From: an uncultured Ruminococcus sp.
GTDB taxonomy: Bacteria; Bacillota; Clostridia; Oscillospirales; Ruminococcaceae
Reading direction: 5' to 3'
Assembly (NCBI GenBank): GCA_910584195.1
Contig: CAJTYV010000001.1
Span: forward strand, 182 to 64,181
Length of the DNA stretch: 64,000 nucleotides
A program made the position numbers and the translations under genes. The number at the start of each line of letters is the position of its first letter. The first letter of the stretch is position 1. Below are positions 25,648-34,060 of the stretch, piece by piece. The notes under the pieces were generated by a model that saw nothing but the letters and a program-made list of their open reading frames with translations, made no database searches and was not told the DNA's origin.

Positions 25648-27039
25648 TCATCCCTCGGTATCCGTCTTTTTCTTATTGTCTTTGGCGGCGTTTTCCGACT
25701 TTTTCTTATCAGAGGATTCATCAGCCGTTTTCTTTTTCTTTTCCGCCTCTTTTTTCTTCTTAGCGGCTTCTTCGGCTTCCTTTACCGCTTCTTCCGGACC
25801 ATAGGGAATAAAAACAGCGTCTTCATCGTACTTTTCATTCGTTTTTGTATTATAGTACATTGAAGGCCATTTAATGTTATTGTTAGGCTTGCTTTTCGTT
25901 GTTCCCTCATACAGGTCTTCTCCGGGACGTACGCGTCTTGCCATAATAATGAGACGGCTTCTGTCCTGAAGCAGATAGTGACATGTGGAAAGAGTAAGTA
26001 TCTGGTCGCCGTATTTTACGTCTACATCGTTTGTACGAAGCGTTCGGCGCTTTGCTTCGTTGACGAAATTGTAAAACGCCTCCTCATTATCGAAAGAAAG
26101 CTGATTCCAGCAATCGTACTTTGTTTCGGACTCGTCCTTGGCATCAAGAATAAAAAATGAGAATATTTTATATGTATTTGTCTCGTAGTTTGAGTTAAAC
26201 TGAATTATAGGATGATTTTCGTAATAATCCTCATTGCGCTCATAGTATTTCAGTTTGCCAAACATACTTTCATCAGCCATATTATGACCGTAAACCACCA
26301 AATTATCCGAATTTTTCTCAACAAGGTGATGATCCTTCACTTCATCAAAATGATTTCTCCAGTCAAGGAACAGTGCGCCGGAGCGCGATTCTTCTCCTTT
26401 AAAATTAAGATCAAGGTATTTGATATTGTCATCAGCCTGAACCACCGGCAGTTCAATAATAGGGCTGCCATCCTTTTCCGGGATACGCAGATACCCTACA
26501 ACATCGGGATTCATATCAAGAAGCTTCTGAGCTCCGTCAAGAAGAGTATAGTATTTGTCATTCTTTTCTTCCTCTTCCTCGCCGGGCGTAAAAGTCGTAT
26601 ATATCGGCTCGTATGTACCGTAAAGACCTGCGATCTCATTATACTGCATACGGCTTTTCCATAAGTCGAGGTAGTAATCGCCGACCAAATAACCGCATAC
26701 TATAATAGCAGCAACTGATACAAGAAAAATTATTTTTCTTAAGATCTCAAGAACGCTGTCGCCCTTTTCCGGAAAAAGTCCTCTTATTTTCTGACCAAAC
26801 GTTTTCTTTTTTCTTTTCTTTCCGCCCTTGCCTTTAGCTCCTGATTTCTTTGATTTTGGAGACATTTCCGATTTTGATGAAAGTCTGTCCGAGGACGGCT
26901 GTTTCCGATGCATATTTTGCTGAGCAGCTGCGTCTTCGTTTCGTATGGCGTTTCTTATTGCCTTGATCTTCTCGGCTCTTGCGAATTCCTCCGAAGATCT
27001 CATTTCTCTCATGCTGTCTTTTCTCTCATTTTCGTTCAT
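25648..27039 (-). CDS. Class B sortase with long basic N-terminal extension and Lys-rich tail
   Basis: 463 residues, longer than usual (about 230-300). A ~100-residue cytoplasmic segment rich in Lys/Ser (GAKGKGGKKRKKKTFG) leads into a transmembrane helix (IIFLVSVAAIIVCGYLVGDYYLDLW). The catalytic parts are NLVVYGHNM (His), ILTLSTC (Cys near 362) and RLIIMARRV (Arg). The last ~70 residues are KKKK/EAEE repeats. The basic cytoplasmic part could bind nucleic acid, lipid or a division protein; that is inference. It is the first gene of the sortase-sortase-SpoIID operon. Confidence 0.9.
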   Translation of the reverse strand: MNENERKDSMREMRSSEEFARAEKIKAIRNAIRNEDAAAQQNMHRKQPSSDRLSSKSEMSPKSKKSGAKGKGGKKRKKKTFGQKIRGLFPEKGDSVLEILRKIIFLVSVAAIIVCGYLVGDYYLDLWKSRMQYNEIAGLYGTYEPIYTTFTPGEEEEEKNDKYYTLLDGAQKLLDMNPDVVGYLRIPEKDGSPIIELPVVQADDNIKYLDLNFKGEESRSGALFLDWRNHFDEVKDHHLVEKNSDNLVVYGHNMADESMFGKLKYYERNEDYYENHPIIQFNSNYETNTYKIFSFFILDAKDESETKYDCWNQLSFDNEEAFYNFVNEAKRRTLRTNDVDVKYGDQILTLSTCHYLLQDRSRLIIMARRVRPGEDLYEGTTKSKPNNNIKWPSMYYNTKTNEKYDEDAVFIPYGPEEAVKEAEEAAKKKKEAEKKKKTADESSDKKKSENAAKDNKKKTDTEG

Positions 27040-27085
27040 TCAAATTGTCGCCTCCGCTGAAAATAATCATCCTATGATATAGTAT

Positions 27086-27115
27086 ATTTTACACCATTTC
27101 CAGTATATTTGTCAA
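27086..27115 (-). promoter_or_regulatory. Promoter of the sortase operon
   Basis: Minus-strand -35 TTGACA (27110-27115), 18-bp spacer, -10 TAAAAT (27086-27091), 47 bases before the sortase ATG at 27039. The remaining 27116-27377 gap holds only a partial repeat. Confidence 0.7.
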
Positions 27116-27322
27116 GCTTTGCGGACAATATTTCACATAAATTTCGTATTATCTGCACGGTCTGCTTCTTTTTCGGCTGTTTTTAACAAAAAATCCGAAA
27201 TATATTCCGTTTATTCTACAATAAGGACAAAATACTATACTCCCCTCTATTCCAAACCGCACCAATCTTCCGAGCATAAATTCCATCTGCCTGCGGTTAT
27301 ACGATTGGCAGAAAAAACGAAT

Positions 27323-27349
27323 TTAAGGCAATACCGTACAAAAGATGCG
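27323..27349. repeat. Partial copy of the TTAAGGCA repeat
   Basis: TTAAGGCAATACCGTACAAA matches the terminal repeat of the MITE-like family with changes. Only one end is present, next to the thiI 3' end. The following GACAGGTTCTAAC resembles the end of the separate AACCTGT element at 54934. Confidence 0.6.
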
Positions 27350-27377
27350 TGCAATATCTTGTGAAGACAGGTTCTAA

Positions 27378-28556
27378 CTATTTATTAAAATCAAAAAGCT
27401 TCATAGTCGTTTCCTCGACCGCCTTTTGTACAAGCGGTTCAAAATCAAAAGAATTCTGAGCTTTTTCTATGTCCTCCAATCTTGGACGGACTTTCGGATG
27501 TTTCGGTGTAAAAACGGTGCAGCAGTCCTCATAAGGCTCTATAGAAATATCAAATGTATCAATTTTTCTTGCTATTTCAATTATCTCAGTCTTGTCCATT
27601 CCCACACAAGGACGGAAAACCGGCATACGGCACACAGCATCGGTACAAGCCATTGCCGCCATAGTCTGACTTGCGACCTGACCGACGCTTTCACCCGTAA
27701 TAAGAGCGAGACAATCATCCCTTGCAGCTATTCTTTGGGCAATTTCCATCATAAGTCTGCGCATAATGATAGTAAAAAACTCCTCGGGACAGTTATCTTT
27801 TATAGCTTCCTGTATCTCAGTAAACGGAACACAGAAAAATGCGATACCTCCGCAGTAATCAGTCAGCTTTTCACAGAGCTGCTCGACTTTAAGCTGCGCC
27901 CTGTCAGAAGTATACGGAGGACTTACATAATGTATGGCTGAAATATGTATACCTCTTTTAGCCATCATCCAGCCTGCAACCGGACTGTCGATACCTCCCG
28001 AAAGCAGGAGCATCGCTTTTCCGCTGCTTCCCACGGGCAATCCTCCCGCGCCCTTGATATTTTCCGAATGAACGTATGCATTTGTATCTCGAACCTCTAC
28101 CGTTACCGTAACATCAGGGTTTTTAACGTCAACGGCAAGATGCGGAAACTTTTCAAGAATAATTCCGCCTAACTCCGCACATATCTCAGGAGACTTCATG
28201 GAAAACGCCTTGTCCGAGCGTTTTGCGTTGACCTTGAACGTTTTAGCGCGGCTCAGAATCTCCTCGGAATATTCAACGGCTTTTCGAGCAATGTCGCTAA
28301 ATTCCTTTTCACAAACGCAGGCGCGGCAAAGCGCGGCTATTCCGAAGATCTTTCCCACACGCTCAACGACCTCTGCTAAATCCGCATCTTCGTCCATAGG
28401 GGTTATGTAAATCGTTGACTGAGCTGAAGTCAGTTCAAATCTGCCCAGATTTTTTATTCTTCTTTTAATATTTTTTTTAAGCATGTCCTCAAAAGTCTTT
28501 TTATTCAGACCCTTCAATGCCATTTCACCGAATTTTACAAGTATGATCTCTTTCAT
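27378..28556 (-). CDS. thiI: tRNA 4-thiouridine synthetase ThiI (no rhodanese domain)
   Basis: 392 residues. Order: a ferredoxin-like N-terminal domain, THUMP (about 60-165), then the PP-loop ATP pyrophosphatase AANH domain with SGGIDSPVAGWMMAKRG (about 183-199). Enterobacterial ThiI has an extra C-terminal rhodanese domain; this form lacks it, as in B. subtilis, and instead receives sulfur from a dedicated cysteine desulfurase. That partner is the next gene upstream (20 bases away). ThiI adenylates U8 and delivers sulfur to make s4U8 in tRNA, and may also serve thiamine synthesis. RBS AGGAG precedes the ATG. Confidence 0.95.
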   Translation of the reverse strand: MKEIILVKFGEMALKGLNKKTFEDMLKKNIKRRIKNLGRFELTSAQSTIYITPMDEDADLAEVVERVGKIFGIAALCRACVCEKEFSDIARKAVEYSEEILSRAKTFKVNAKRSDKAFSMKSPEICAELGGIILEKFPHLAVDVKNPDVTVTVEVRDTNAYVHSENIKGAGGLPVGSSGKAMLLLSGGIDSPVAGWMMAKRGIHISAIHYVSPPYTSDRAQLKVEQLCEKLTDYCGGIAFFCVPFTEIQEAIKDNCPEEFFTIIMRRLMMEIAQRIAARDDCLALITGESVGQVASQTMAAMACTDAVCRMPVFRPCVGMDKTEIIEIARKIDTFDISIEPYEDCCTVFTPKHPKVRPRLEDIEKAQNSFDFEPLVQKAVEETTMKLFDFNK

Positions 28557-28575
28557 TTTTATTCTCCTATAGGGA

Positions 28576-29706
28576 TTATCCCCTTAATTTTTCTATGCCG
28601 TCTTTAAGGGCAGCCGCAAAATATCTGATTTCTTCCTTAGTCGTTTCCGCAGTCATGCTTATACGCAGAGCGCTGTCGGCAGATTTTCCCTTTATGCCGA
28701 ATTCCCCTAAAACGCCGCTTTGCTGTCCTTTTGAACACGCCGAACCGCTGCTTACATATACTCCCCTGCTTTCAAGGTAATGCAGCATAATTTCAGAACG
28801 CTTTCCCGCCGCCGAAATGTTCGCGATGTAGGGAGAACCGTCCTCCGGTGAGTTTGCCGTAACTCCGTCAATTTCAGACAATTCCGACATCAGTAGGGAT
28901 CTAAGCTCCGAGACTGCGGCAAATCGTTCCGTTATCGTGGACTGAAGCAATTCGACCGCAGCGCCAAACGCGCATATCATCGGAACATTCTCGGTTCCCG
29001 AGCGAATACCCTTCTCCTGTTTTCCGCCCGTTAATATAGGCAAAATACGAACTCCCTTTTTTATGTACAACACTCCGATTCCTTTCGGACCGTGAACCTT
29101 ATGTCCGCTGACAGAAATCAGATCCGCATTCAGCGCACTTGATTTAAACTTAAGCTTCATATACGCCTGTACGCAGTCGCTATGCGTTATTATATCGGGA
29201 AAATTTCGTTTAACCGCTGAAAAAGTCTCCTTAACGGGAAGAATATACCCTGTTTCGTTGTTGACATACATCATGGTCAGGAGAACTGTCTGTTCGTCAC
29301 AGGCGGACAAAAAGTCCTCGGAGTAAAAGCGGCCGTCCGCCCTCGGAGAAATACGAATTACCTCGAATCCCTGATTTTCCAAAGACGACAAGGTCTCGTC
29401 AACCGAAGCATGCTCTACCGACGAAGCTACTATTTTCCTGCGTTTTTTTCCATACGCCGCGGATGCTCCGCGAATAGCAAGGTTGTTGCTTTCTGTTGCT
29501 CCCGAAGTAAAAAAAATATTTTCGCTGTTCGCTCCCAAAGAATCGGCAATTATCTTTCTCGCCCTGTCCATACCGAGCTGAGCGTCAAGTCCGCAGCGGT
29601 GGAGAGACGAGGGATTGCCGAAATTCTCAGTCATAGCCGATACCGCCGCTGAAACCGCCGCTTCACACGGTTTGGTGGTAGCGGCATTATCTAAATATAT
29701 AAACAT
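28576..29706 (-). CDS. Cysteine desulfurase (NifS/IscS class V aminotransferase)
   Basis: 376 residues. PLP-dependent removal of sulfur from cysteine. YLDNAATTKPCEAAV opens the fold (about 4-18). SGHKVHGPKGIGVLYIKKG carries the PLP lysine (about 199-217), preceded by HSDCVQAYMK. The mobile-loop cysteine is in SSGSACSKGQQSG (about 317-329). In Firmicutes an IscS-like gene paired with thiI (NifZ/IscS2) feeds persulfide to ThiI. The 20-base spacing and shared strand make that the likely role here, though Fe-S or thiamine roles are not excluded. RBS AAGGTG. Confidence 0.93.
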   Translation of the reverse strand: MFIYLDNAATTKPCEAAVSAAVSAMTENFGNPSSLHRCGLDAQLGMDRARKIIADSLGANSENIFFTSGATESNNLAIRGASAAYGKKRRKIVASSVEHASVDETLSSLENQGFEVIRISPRADGRFYSEDFLSACDEQTVLLTMMYVNNETGYILPVKETFSAVKRNFPDIITHSDCVQAYMKLKFKSSALNADLISVSGHKVHGPKGIGVLYIKKGVRILPILTGGKQEKGIRSGTENVPMICAFGAAVELLQSTITERFAAVSELRSLLMSELSEIDGVTANSPEDGSPYIANISAAGKRSEIMLHYLESRGVYVSSGSACSKGQQSGVLGEFGIKGKSADSALRISMTAETTKEEIRYFAAALKDGIEKLRG

Positions 29707-29804
29707 TTTAACACACCTTATTTATCACTGTAACTTTATTGGCGGACTCTGTCCTCAGAACTTGTGTTCATAGGATTTGTGCATGGATTTTCGAGCAATT
29801 CTTA

Positions 29805-30734
29805 TCATTCGTCAAACAACGGCGTAGAGAAGTATCTTTCGGCAGTATCGGGCAATATGGTAACTACCGTTTTACCCTCTCCCAGCTTTTCGGCAAGCTT
29901 CAATGCCGCCGCAACATTCGTTCCGCTGGAAATACCGCACATTATGCCCTCCTTGCAGGCGAGGTCACGCGCTGTCTGAATAGCCTCCTCATCGGTAACT
30001 ATGTAAATATCGTCGTATATCTTCTGATTGAGAATGTCAGGGATTATGCCGTCTCCGATACCCATTTGAAGATGCGTACCTATGTTTCCGCCTGCGAGTA
30101 TGGCGGCGTTTTCGGGTTCAACTGCCCATATCACCATGTCAGGATACTGAGATTTCAGTGTTTCGCCTATGCCTGTTATCGTACCGCCTGTTCCGATACC
30201 CGAGCAGAAGCCGTCTATCCTGCCTGCCGTCTGCTCCAGAATTTCAAGAGCAGTATGATACTTGTGAGCATAGATGTTATTTACGTTTGCAAACTGCTGC
30301 GGTACGTATACTCTTTCGTCCTCCGCAGCCATTCTTAACGCCGTATCGAGACACTCGCGAATACATTTTCCAATATCTCCGCCGTCATGGATAAGAATTA
30401 CCTCCGCTCCGTAATGACGGACAAGCTTACGTCTTTCCTCGCTGACGGAATCCGGCATAATTATTATGGTTTTATAGCCTTTTACCGCTCCGACCAAAGC
30501 AAGACCGATGCCCTGATTTCCGCTGGTAGGCTCTACAATTATAGTATCCTTGTTTATTCTGCCTTCCTTTTCGGCACGGCTTATCATATTAAATGCGGTA
30601 CGCGTCTTTATTGAACCGCCTACGTTAAGTCCTTCAAATTTCACCAATACTTCGGCATTTCCAGGCTTATTCAGCCTGTTGAGCCTTATCATGGGCGTAT
30701 GTCCCATAGCGTCCAATATGTTATTATATACCAT
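29805..30734 (-). CDS. PLP-dependent cysteine synthase family protein
   Basis: 309 residues. The fold type II PLP enzyme joins O-acetylserine and sulfide to make cysteine, or a related beta-replacement. Blocks: MGHTPMIRLNRLN (about 9-21), GLNVGGSIKTRTAF with the PLP lysine (classic CysK reads GGSVKDR), TSGNQGIGLALVGAVKGY (classic TSGNTGIG), GSGIGTGGTITGIG and CGISSGTN. The Thr-to-Gln change in the substrate loop and KTR for KDR suggest a subgroup whose acceptor may differ. It sits with cysteine desulfurase and thiI, a sulfur-metabolism neighbourhood. RBS AAGGAG lies 8 bases before the ATG. Confidence 0.88.
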   Translation of the reverse strand: MVYNNILDAMGHTPMIRLNRLNKPGNAEVLVKFEGLNVGGSIKTRTAFNMISRAEKEGRINKDTIIVEPTSGNQGIGLALVGAVKGYKTIIIMPDSVSEERRKLVRHYGAEVILIHDGGDIGKCIRECLDTALRMAAEDERVYVPQQFANVNNIYAHKYHTALEILEQTAGRIDGFCSGIGTGGTITGIGETLKSQYPDMVIWAVEPENAAILAGGNIGTHLQMGIGDGIIPDILNQKIYDDIYIVTDEEAIQTARDLACKEGIMCGISSGTNVAAALKLAEKLGEGKTVVTILPDTAERYFSTPLFDE

Positions 30735-30828
30735 TACGGATAACTCCTTATTATTTATACTATGACATTATATCATATAATCACATAAAAATCAACAGAC
30801 GCGGAGAGAAATTCCAGTTATTATTTTT

Positions 30829-31563
30829 TCAGCGTGAACTCGGGTGCAGCGACACGCTGCTTGCAATATCCTTAACGACCTCGGAAGCAATGATAAGTCC
30901 TGCTGCCGATGGTACGAACGCCGAAGAACCGGGCACTATTTTCCCCGAAGCTTGTGAAATCCCGATATTATCGGGACACATCGCTTCTTCTCTTGAATAT
31001 ACTACTTTAAGCGACTTTACTCCCCTTTTTTTCATTTCGCGCCTCATTACGCGAGCCAAAGGGCATACCGATGTCTTGTATATATCCGTGACCTCAAACG
31101 CTGTCGGGTCAAGCTTGTTGCCTGCTCCCATAGAACTTATGACAGGAACTCCGACTTCCTTTGCACGCATAATTATCTCGATTTTTCCCGTAACCGTGTC
31201 TATAGCGTCCACCACGTAATCATACTGCGAAAAATCTATGAGGTACGCCGTATCGGGCATAAAAAACAGTTTGTGCGCCGTCACGGTGCAATCGGGGTTT
31301 ATATCGGCTATACGAGCTTTTGCGGCATCGGTCTTATACTGTCCTATCGTGCTTCTGAGCGCGATTATCTGCCTGTTTATATTTGATTCGCTTACAACAT
31401 CGTTATCTATCAAGTCAATGCTGCCAACTCCCGATCTTGCAAGAGCCTCAACCGTGTAGCCGCCGACTCCTCCAACGCCGAATACTGCAACTCTTGAAGC
31501 TTTCAGCCGCTCCATGGCTTCCCTTCCAAGCAGAAGCTCGGTTCTTGAAAAAATTTCAGACAT
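30829..31563 (-). CDS. tcdA: tRNA threonylcarbamoyladenosine dehydratase TcdA (ThiF/E1-like)
   Basis: 244 residues. The E1-like ATP-binding fold begins AVFGVGGVGGYTVEALARSGVG (split as FGVGGVGGY then EALARSG), with IDLIDNDVVSESNINRQI as the ATP/Mg site. DAIDTVTGKIEIIMRA and SSMGAGNKLDPTAFEV follow. These blocks and length fit TcdA (CsdL/YgdL), which converts t6A37 in ANN-decoding tRNAs to the cyclic ct6A form by adenylation and dehydration. RBS GGAGG precedes the ATG. The next two genes are small unknown membrane proteins only 15 bases apart, so it may be the tail of that operon. Confidence 0.9.
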   Translation of the reverse strand: MSEIFSRTELLLGREAMERLKASRVAVFGVGGVGGYTVEALARSGVGSIDLIDNDVVSESNINRQIIALRSTIGQYKTDAAKARIADINPDCTVTAHKLFFMPDTAYLIDFSQYDYVVDAIDTVTGKIEIIMRAKEVGVPVISSMGAGNKLDPTAFEVTDIYKTSVCPLARVMRREMKKRGVKSLKVVYSREEAMCPDNIGISQASGKIVPGSSAFVPSAAGLIIASEVVKDIASSVSLHPSSR

Positions 31564-31578
31564 ATTATCCTCCGAACC

Positions 31579-32172
31579 TTATCTCAGTGAGATCAGCATC
31601 AAGATCAGGCATACCATAAACAGTGCCGCATATATTTTAACAACAATGCCTGATACCTGAATATTTTTCCTTCGCGCTATAATTGCAGCCAATGCAAGAG
31701 CGATCAAAAGAATTCCCGATACAAGCTTCAAAACAGAATCCTTAACATAGGATATGTTCAGACACATCGAAAAACTCAGCGGCATCGTCAAAGAACTTAG
31801 CTCCGCTGAATTCAGCTGAGATTCGATTTCCCTTGAAACCTCAAAATCGGAAATTTTCTTCGCTAAAGCCGTAATTTTTACAGTATTGTTTTCGTTCCTG
31901 TCCGCGCAGAAATTATCCGTATCCCAGTTTTTCGGAGCTTTTATAAGATATGTATTCTCCTTGTTGTCCATTCCTAAATAGTAATGATCCTTGCCAAAAG
32001 GAATAAGTCCGTTTATGGAATGTTCTACCTCAAGAATTTCAAAAGCATAAACCATGTTCAGCGTATGACGATCTTTTTTATTGGTAAGATCAATAATCGA
32101 AAATACAATCGTATACGCTAAAAAAGCGGCAAGCAGCAAAACTAAAAACGTACTTTTTAATATCTTTTTCAT
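31579..32172 (-). CDS. Small membrane protein of unknown function
   Basis: 197 residues. I do not recognise a family. One hydrophobic helix lies at the N-terminus (FLVLLLAAFLAYTIVFSII), a ~105-residue polar domain follows with no Cys pairs except isolated ones, then two helices near the C-terminus (LVSGILLIALALAAIIA and IYAALFMVCLILMLISL). The loop would be outside the membrane. It starts 15 bases after the upstream zinc-ribbon membrane protein and lies 15 bases before tcdA, so all three are probably one transcript. No function can be assigned. Confidence 0.6.
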   Translation of the reverse strand: MKKILKSTFLVLLLAAFLAYTIVFSIIDLTNKKDRHTLNMVYAFEILEVEHSINGLIPFGKDHYYLGMDNKENTYLIKAPKNWDTDNFCADRNENNTVKITALAKKISDFEVSREIESQLNSAELSSLTMPLSFSMCLNISYVKDSVLKLVSGILLIALALAAIIARRKNIQVSGIVVKIYAALFMVCLILMLISLR

Positions 32173-32187
32173 ATTACAACCACCCTG

Positions 32188-32646
32188 TTAAAATTTATAA
32201 CCCAAATCTCTGAGAAGTTCCGCATAGCTGTTGTCACGAAGCCTTTCCTCCGATTCTATCCGCAGACGTTCAAATTTTCGGGTTTTTCCGCCTGTCTTGA
32301 TAAAAATGATCTCGCCTATTCCGCCGATAACGCAGACTGCTCCCATTATAATAAAAACAGCCGGCATAAACCATTGCATTTCATCGGGAACTCCGATCTG
32401 TATTCTTTTAAAAAGGTATACTCCCCTCCAAACGATCAAACCACCGAAAATTATCAAAAATAAATAGCTTGTTACCGAAAATTCATCGGATGGCATGCCC
32501 TCTATGGCAATTTCATGACATCTTGGGTCTATGTACATTTTCCCGCACTTTTTGCATTTTTTCAAGGGACTTTTATACCGTTTGAAACCGTAATTGTCGT
32601 ATGTCAACAGTTTTTTCCCGCACCCCGAGCATTTTAAATCAGTCAT
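32188..32646 (-). CDS. Zinc-ribbon membrane protein of unknown function
   Basis: 152 residues. The N-terminus holds two CxxC pairs, CSGCGKKL (about 5-12) and CKKCGKMY (about 31-38), and a further C near 43, forming a cytoplasmic zinc ribbon. Two transmembrane helices follow (YLFLIIFGGLIVWRGVYLF and FIIMGAVCVIGGIGEIIF) and a charged C-terminal tail (RIESEERLRDNSYAELL). This layout is seen in many small Firmicute proteins without known function. It is 18 bases from the downstream membrane-protein gene. Confidence 0.65.
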   Translation of the reverse strand: MTDLKCSGCGKKLLTYDNYGFKRYKSPLKKCKKCGKMYIDPRCHEIAIEGMPSDEFSVTSYLFLIIFGGLIVWRGVYLFKRIQIGVPDEMQWFMPAVFIIMGAVCVIGGIGEIIFIKTGGKTRKFERLRIESEERLRDNSYAELLRDLGYKF

Positions 32647-32664
32647 ATTTTCACCGCCGTATCG

Positions 32665-32889
32665 TTATCTTTTTAATTCTTTTAAAGAATAAATATGAAT
32701 AGGTATATTTTTGTATTTAGCAATAACAAAAGACTTCCACAGCGACAGGGTAAATGTTTTAGCGATTGACCTGCCGTTTTTATCTTTTTTCTTTGAAGTA
32801 AAAAAGATTGCAGTCGGACCTGATTTCATACTGTCTAAATAATTATAATCCCTCATCGCATTCAGCAGCTCTTTTCTTCGTACTATCAT
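32665..32889 (-). CDS. Small basic protein of unknown function
   Basis: 74 residues, with 14 Lys/Arg in the middle and C-terminal half. RBS GGGAGG lies close to the ATG, which supports a real gene. No motif recognised. Its 5' region is a 28-bp-arm palindrome at 32904-32969, ending 14 bases from the start, which could be a hairpin in its leader. It is the first gene of the run ending at tcdA. Confidence 0.55.
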   Translation of the reverse strand: MIVRRKELLNAMRDYNYLDSMKSGPTAIFFTSKKKDKNGRSIAKTFTLSLWKSFVIAKYKNIPIHIYSLKELKR

Positions 32890-32903
32890 ATTTTGCCTCC
32901 CTT

Positions 32904-32969
32904 TTATACTCTATACTATTGCAAAATGTTCAAAAGATGGCGAACATTTTGCAATAGTATAGAGTATAA
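32904..32969. repeat. Perfect palindrome: two 28-bp arms, 10-nt spacer
   Basis: Arms 32904-32931 and 32942-32969 are perfect inverted complements, running TTATACTCTATACTATTGCA and on to GTTC, with a 10-base loop. It lies between the small-protein gene (minus) and the metal importer operon (plus). AT-rich arms without a T tail make a terminator less likely than an operator, cruciform or remnant element. No ORF lies inside. Confidence 0.85.
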
Positions 32970-33023
32970 CAATAAAAATTATATCACTTGCACTATAATT
33001 TGTCAAGAGAACAGCAAAAACAC

Positions 33024-33052
33024 TTGACAAGCTTTTTGATATATGCTATAAT
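33024..33052 (+). promoter_or_regulatory. Strong consensus promoter of the metal ABC operon
   Basis: -35 TTGACA (33024-33029), 17-bp spacer, -10 TATAAT (33047-33052) with an extended TGC just upstream. Both hexamers are perfect consensus, so regulation must come from a repressor, most likely at the box starting at 33060. Confidence 0.9.
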
Positions 33053-33059
33053 CTAAAAA

Positions 33060-33074
33060 TGAGAATGATTATCA
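33060..33074 (+). promoter_or_regulatory. Fur/Zur-like operator (7-1-7 inverted repeat)
   Basis: TGAGAATGATTATCA matches the Fur-box 7-1-7 consensus TGATAATnATTATCA at 14 of 15 positions; the half-site mismatch is one base. It overlaps +1, where a repressor would block initiation. B. subtilis Zur boxes read TCGTAATnATTACGA, which fits less well. Confidence 0.7.
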
Positions 33075-33094
33075 ATTTTATTTTGGAGTTTCAT

Positions 33095-34060
33095 ATGTTA
33101 AAAAAAATTATTGCAGTCCTCGGGACTGCCGTTTTAACCGCTTCGCTTTTTTCCTGTTCAGTCCCCGAGTCCGACAATGATAAGCTGAACGTGGTATGTA
33201 CCGTTTTTCCCTGTTATGACTGGGCAAAACAGATAATCGGAGACACTTCCGATGCTGAACTGACATACCTGCTTTCAAGCGGTTCAGACCCGCATAGTTT
33301 CCAGCCGTCCGCGGAAGATATGGTCAAGATCTCAGACTGCGATGTATTTATATATGTCGGAGGCGAATCCGAAGAATGGGCGGACAAGTCGCTTGAAAAC
33401 GCTCGAAATAAGGATATGACGGTTATTCGGCTTATGGACGTTCTTTCGGAACATATAGTCGAGGAAGAACGCAAAGAAGGAATGGCTGAAGATAACGGCC
33501 ATGACGATCATGAGCATGAAAACGAATATGACGAACATATATGGCTTTCGCTCAATAACGCTCAGATCTGTGTAACGAATATCTGCGAAAAGCTTTGTGC
33601 GGCGGACAGTGAAAATTCCGAAGAATATAAAAGCAATGCAAACTCCTGTAATACCGAGCTGCAATTGCTTGACAGAAGCTTTCATATGCTGTTTGACGAT
33701 AATCCGCAAACGCTCATATTCGGCGACCGTTTCCCTTTCCGATACCTGATCGACGACTACGGGCTTAACTACTACGCCGCATTTACAGGATGCTCTGCCG
33801 ATACCGAGTCAAGCTTTGAAACCGTCACTTTTCTTGCAAGTAAGGCTGACGAGATAAACGCGCAGACAATCTTTACTATAGAAAATTCCGACTGCTCAAT
33901 AGCCGATGCGGTTATTGAAAATACGAAAACAAAATCGCAGAATATAAAAGTTCTTGATTCTATACAATCGGTTACACAAAAGCAAATTGACAATGGCGTA
34001 ACCTATTTATCCATCATGCGAAACAATTACGAAATCCTGAAAGAGGTCTATGATTCGTGA
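33095..34060 (+). CDS. znuA: Metal-binding lipoprotein of an ABC importer (ZnuA/TroA type)
   Basis: 321 residues from the ATG at 33095 (GGAG upstream); the longer frame starts inside the operator and is rejected. Signal with lipobox (TASLFSCSV) implies a lipid-anchored outer-face receptor. Clamp ligands are DPHSFQPSAEDM (first His), a short His/acid loop GHDDHEHENEYDEHIWLS (about 138-155) that is typical of zinc transporters, and GDRFPFRYLIDDYGL (conserved Asp/Arg) with EIN...FTIEN. The family takes up Zn or Mn. The acidic loop favours zinc, the Fur-like box suggests another control; specificity is not certain. It overlaps the ATPase gene by four bases. Confidence 0.9.
   Translation: MLKKIIAVLGTAVLTASLFSCSVPESDNDKLNVVCTVFPCYDWAKQIIGDTSDAELTYLLSSGSDPHSFQPSAEDMVKISDCDVFIYVGGESEEWADKSLENARNKDMTVIRLMDVLSEHIVEEERKEGMAEDNGHDDHEHENEYDEHIWLSLNNAQICVTNICEKLCAADSENSEEYKSNANSCNTELQLLDRSFHMLFDDNPQTLIFGDRFPFRYLIDDYGLNYYAAFTGCSADTESSFETVTFLASKADEINAQTIFTIENSDCSIADAVIENTKTKSQNIKVLDSIQSVTQKQIDNGVTYLSIMRNNYEILKEVYDS

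Noticed and set aside
32980..33094. A longer ZnuA start at 33059
   Set aside because: It falls on the -10/operator region with no ribosome site; the ATG at 33095 has GGAG and starts a proper signal peptide.
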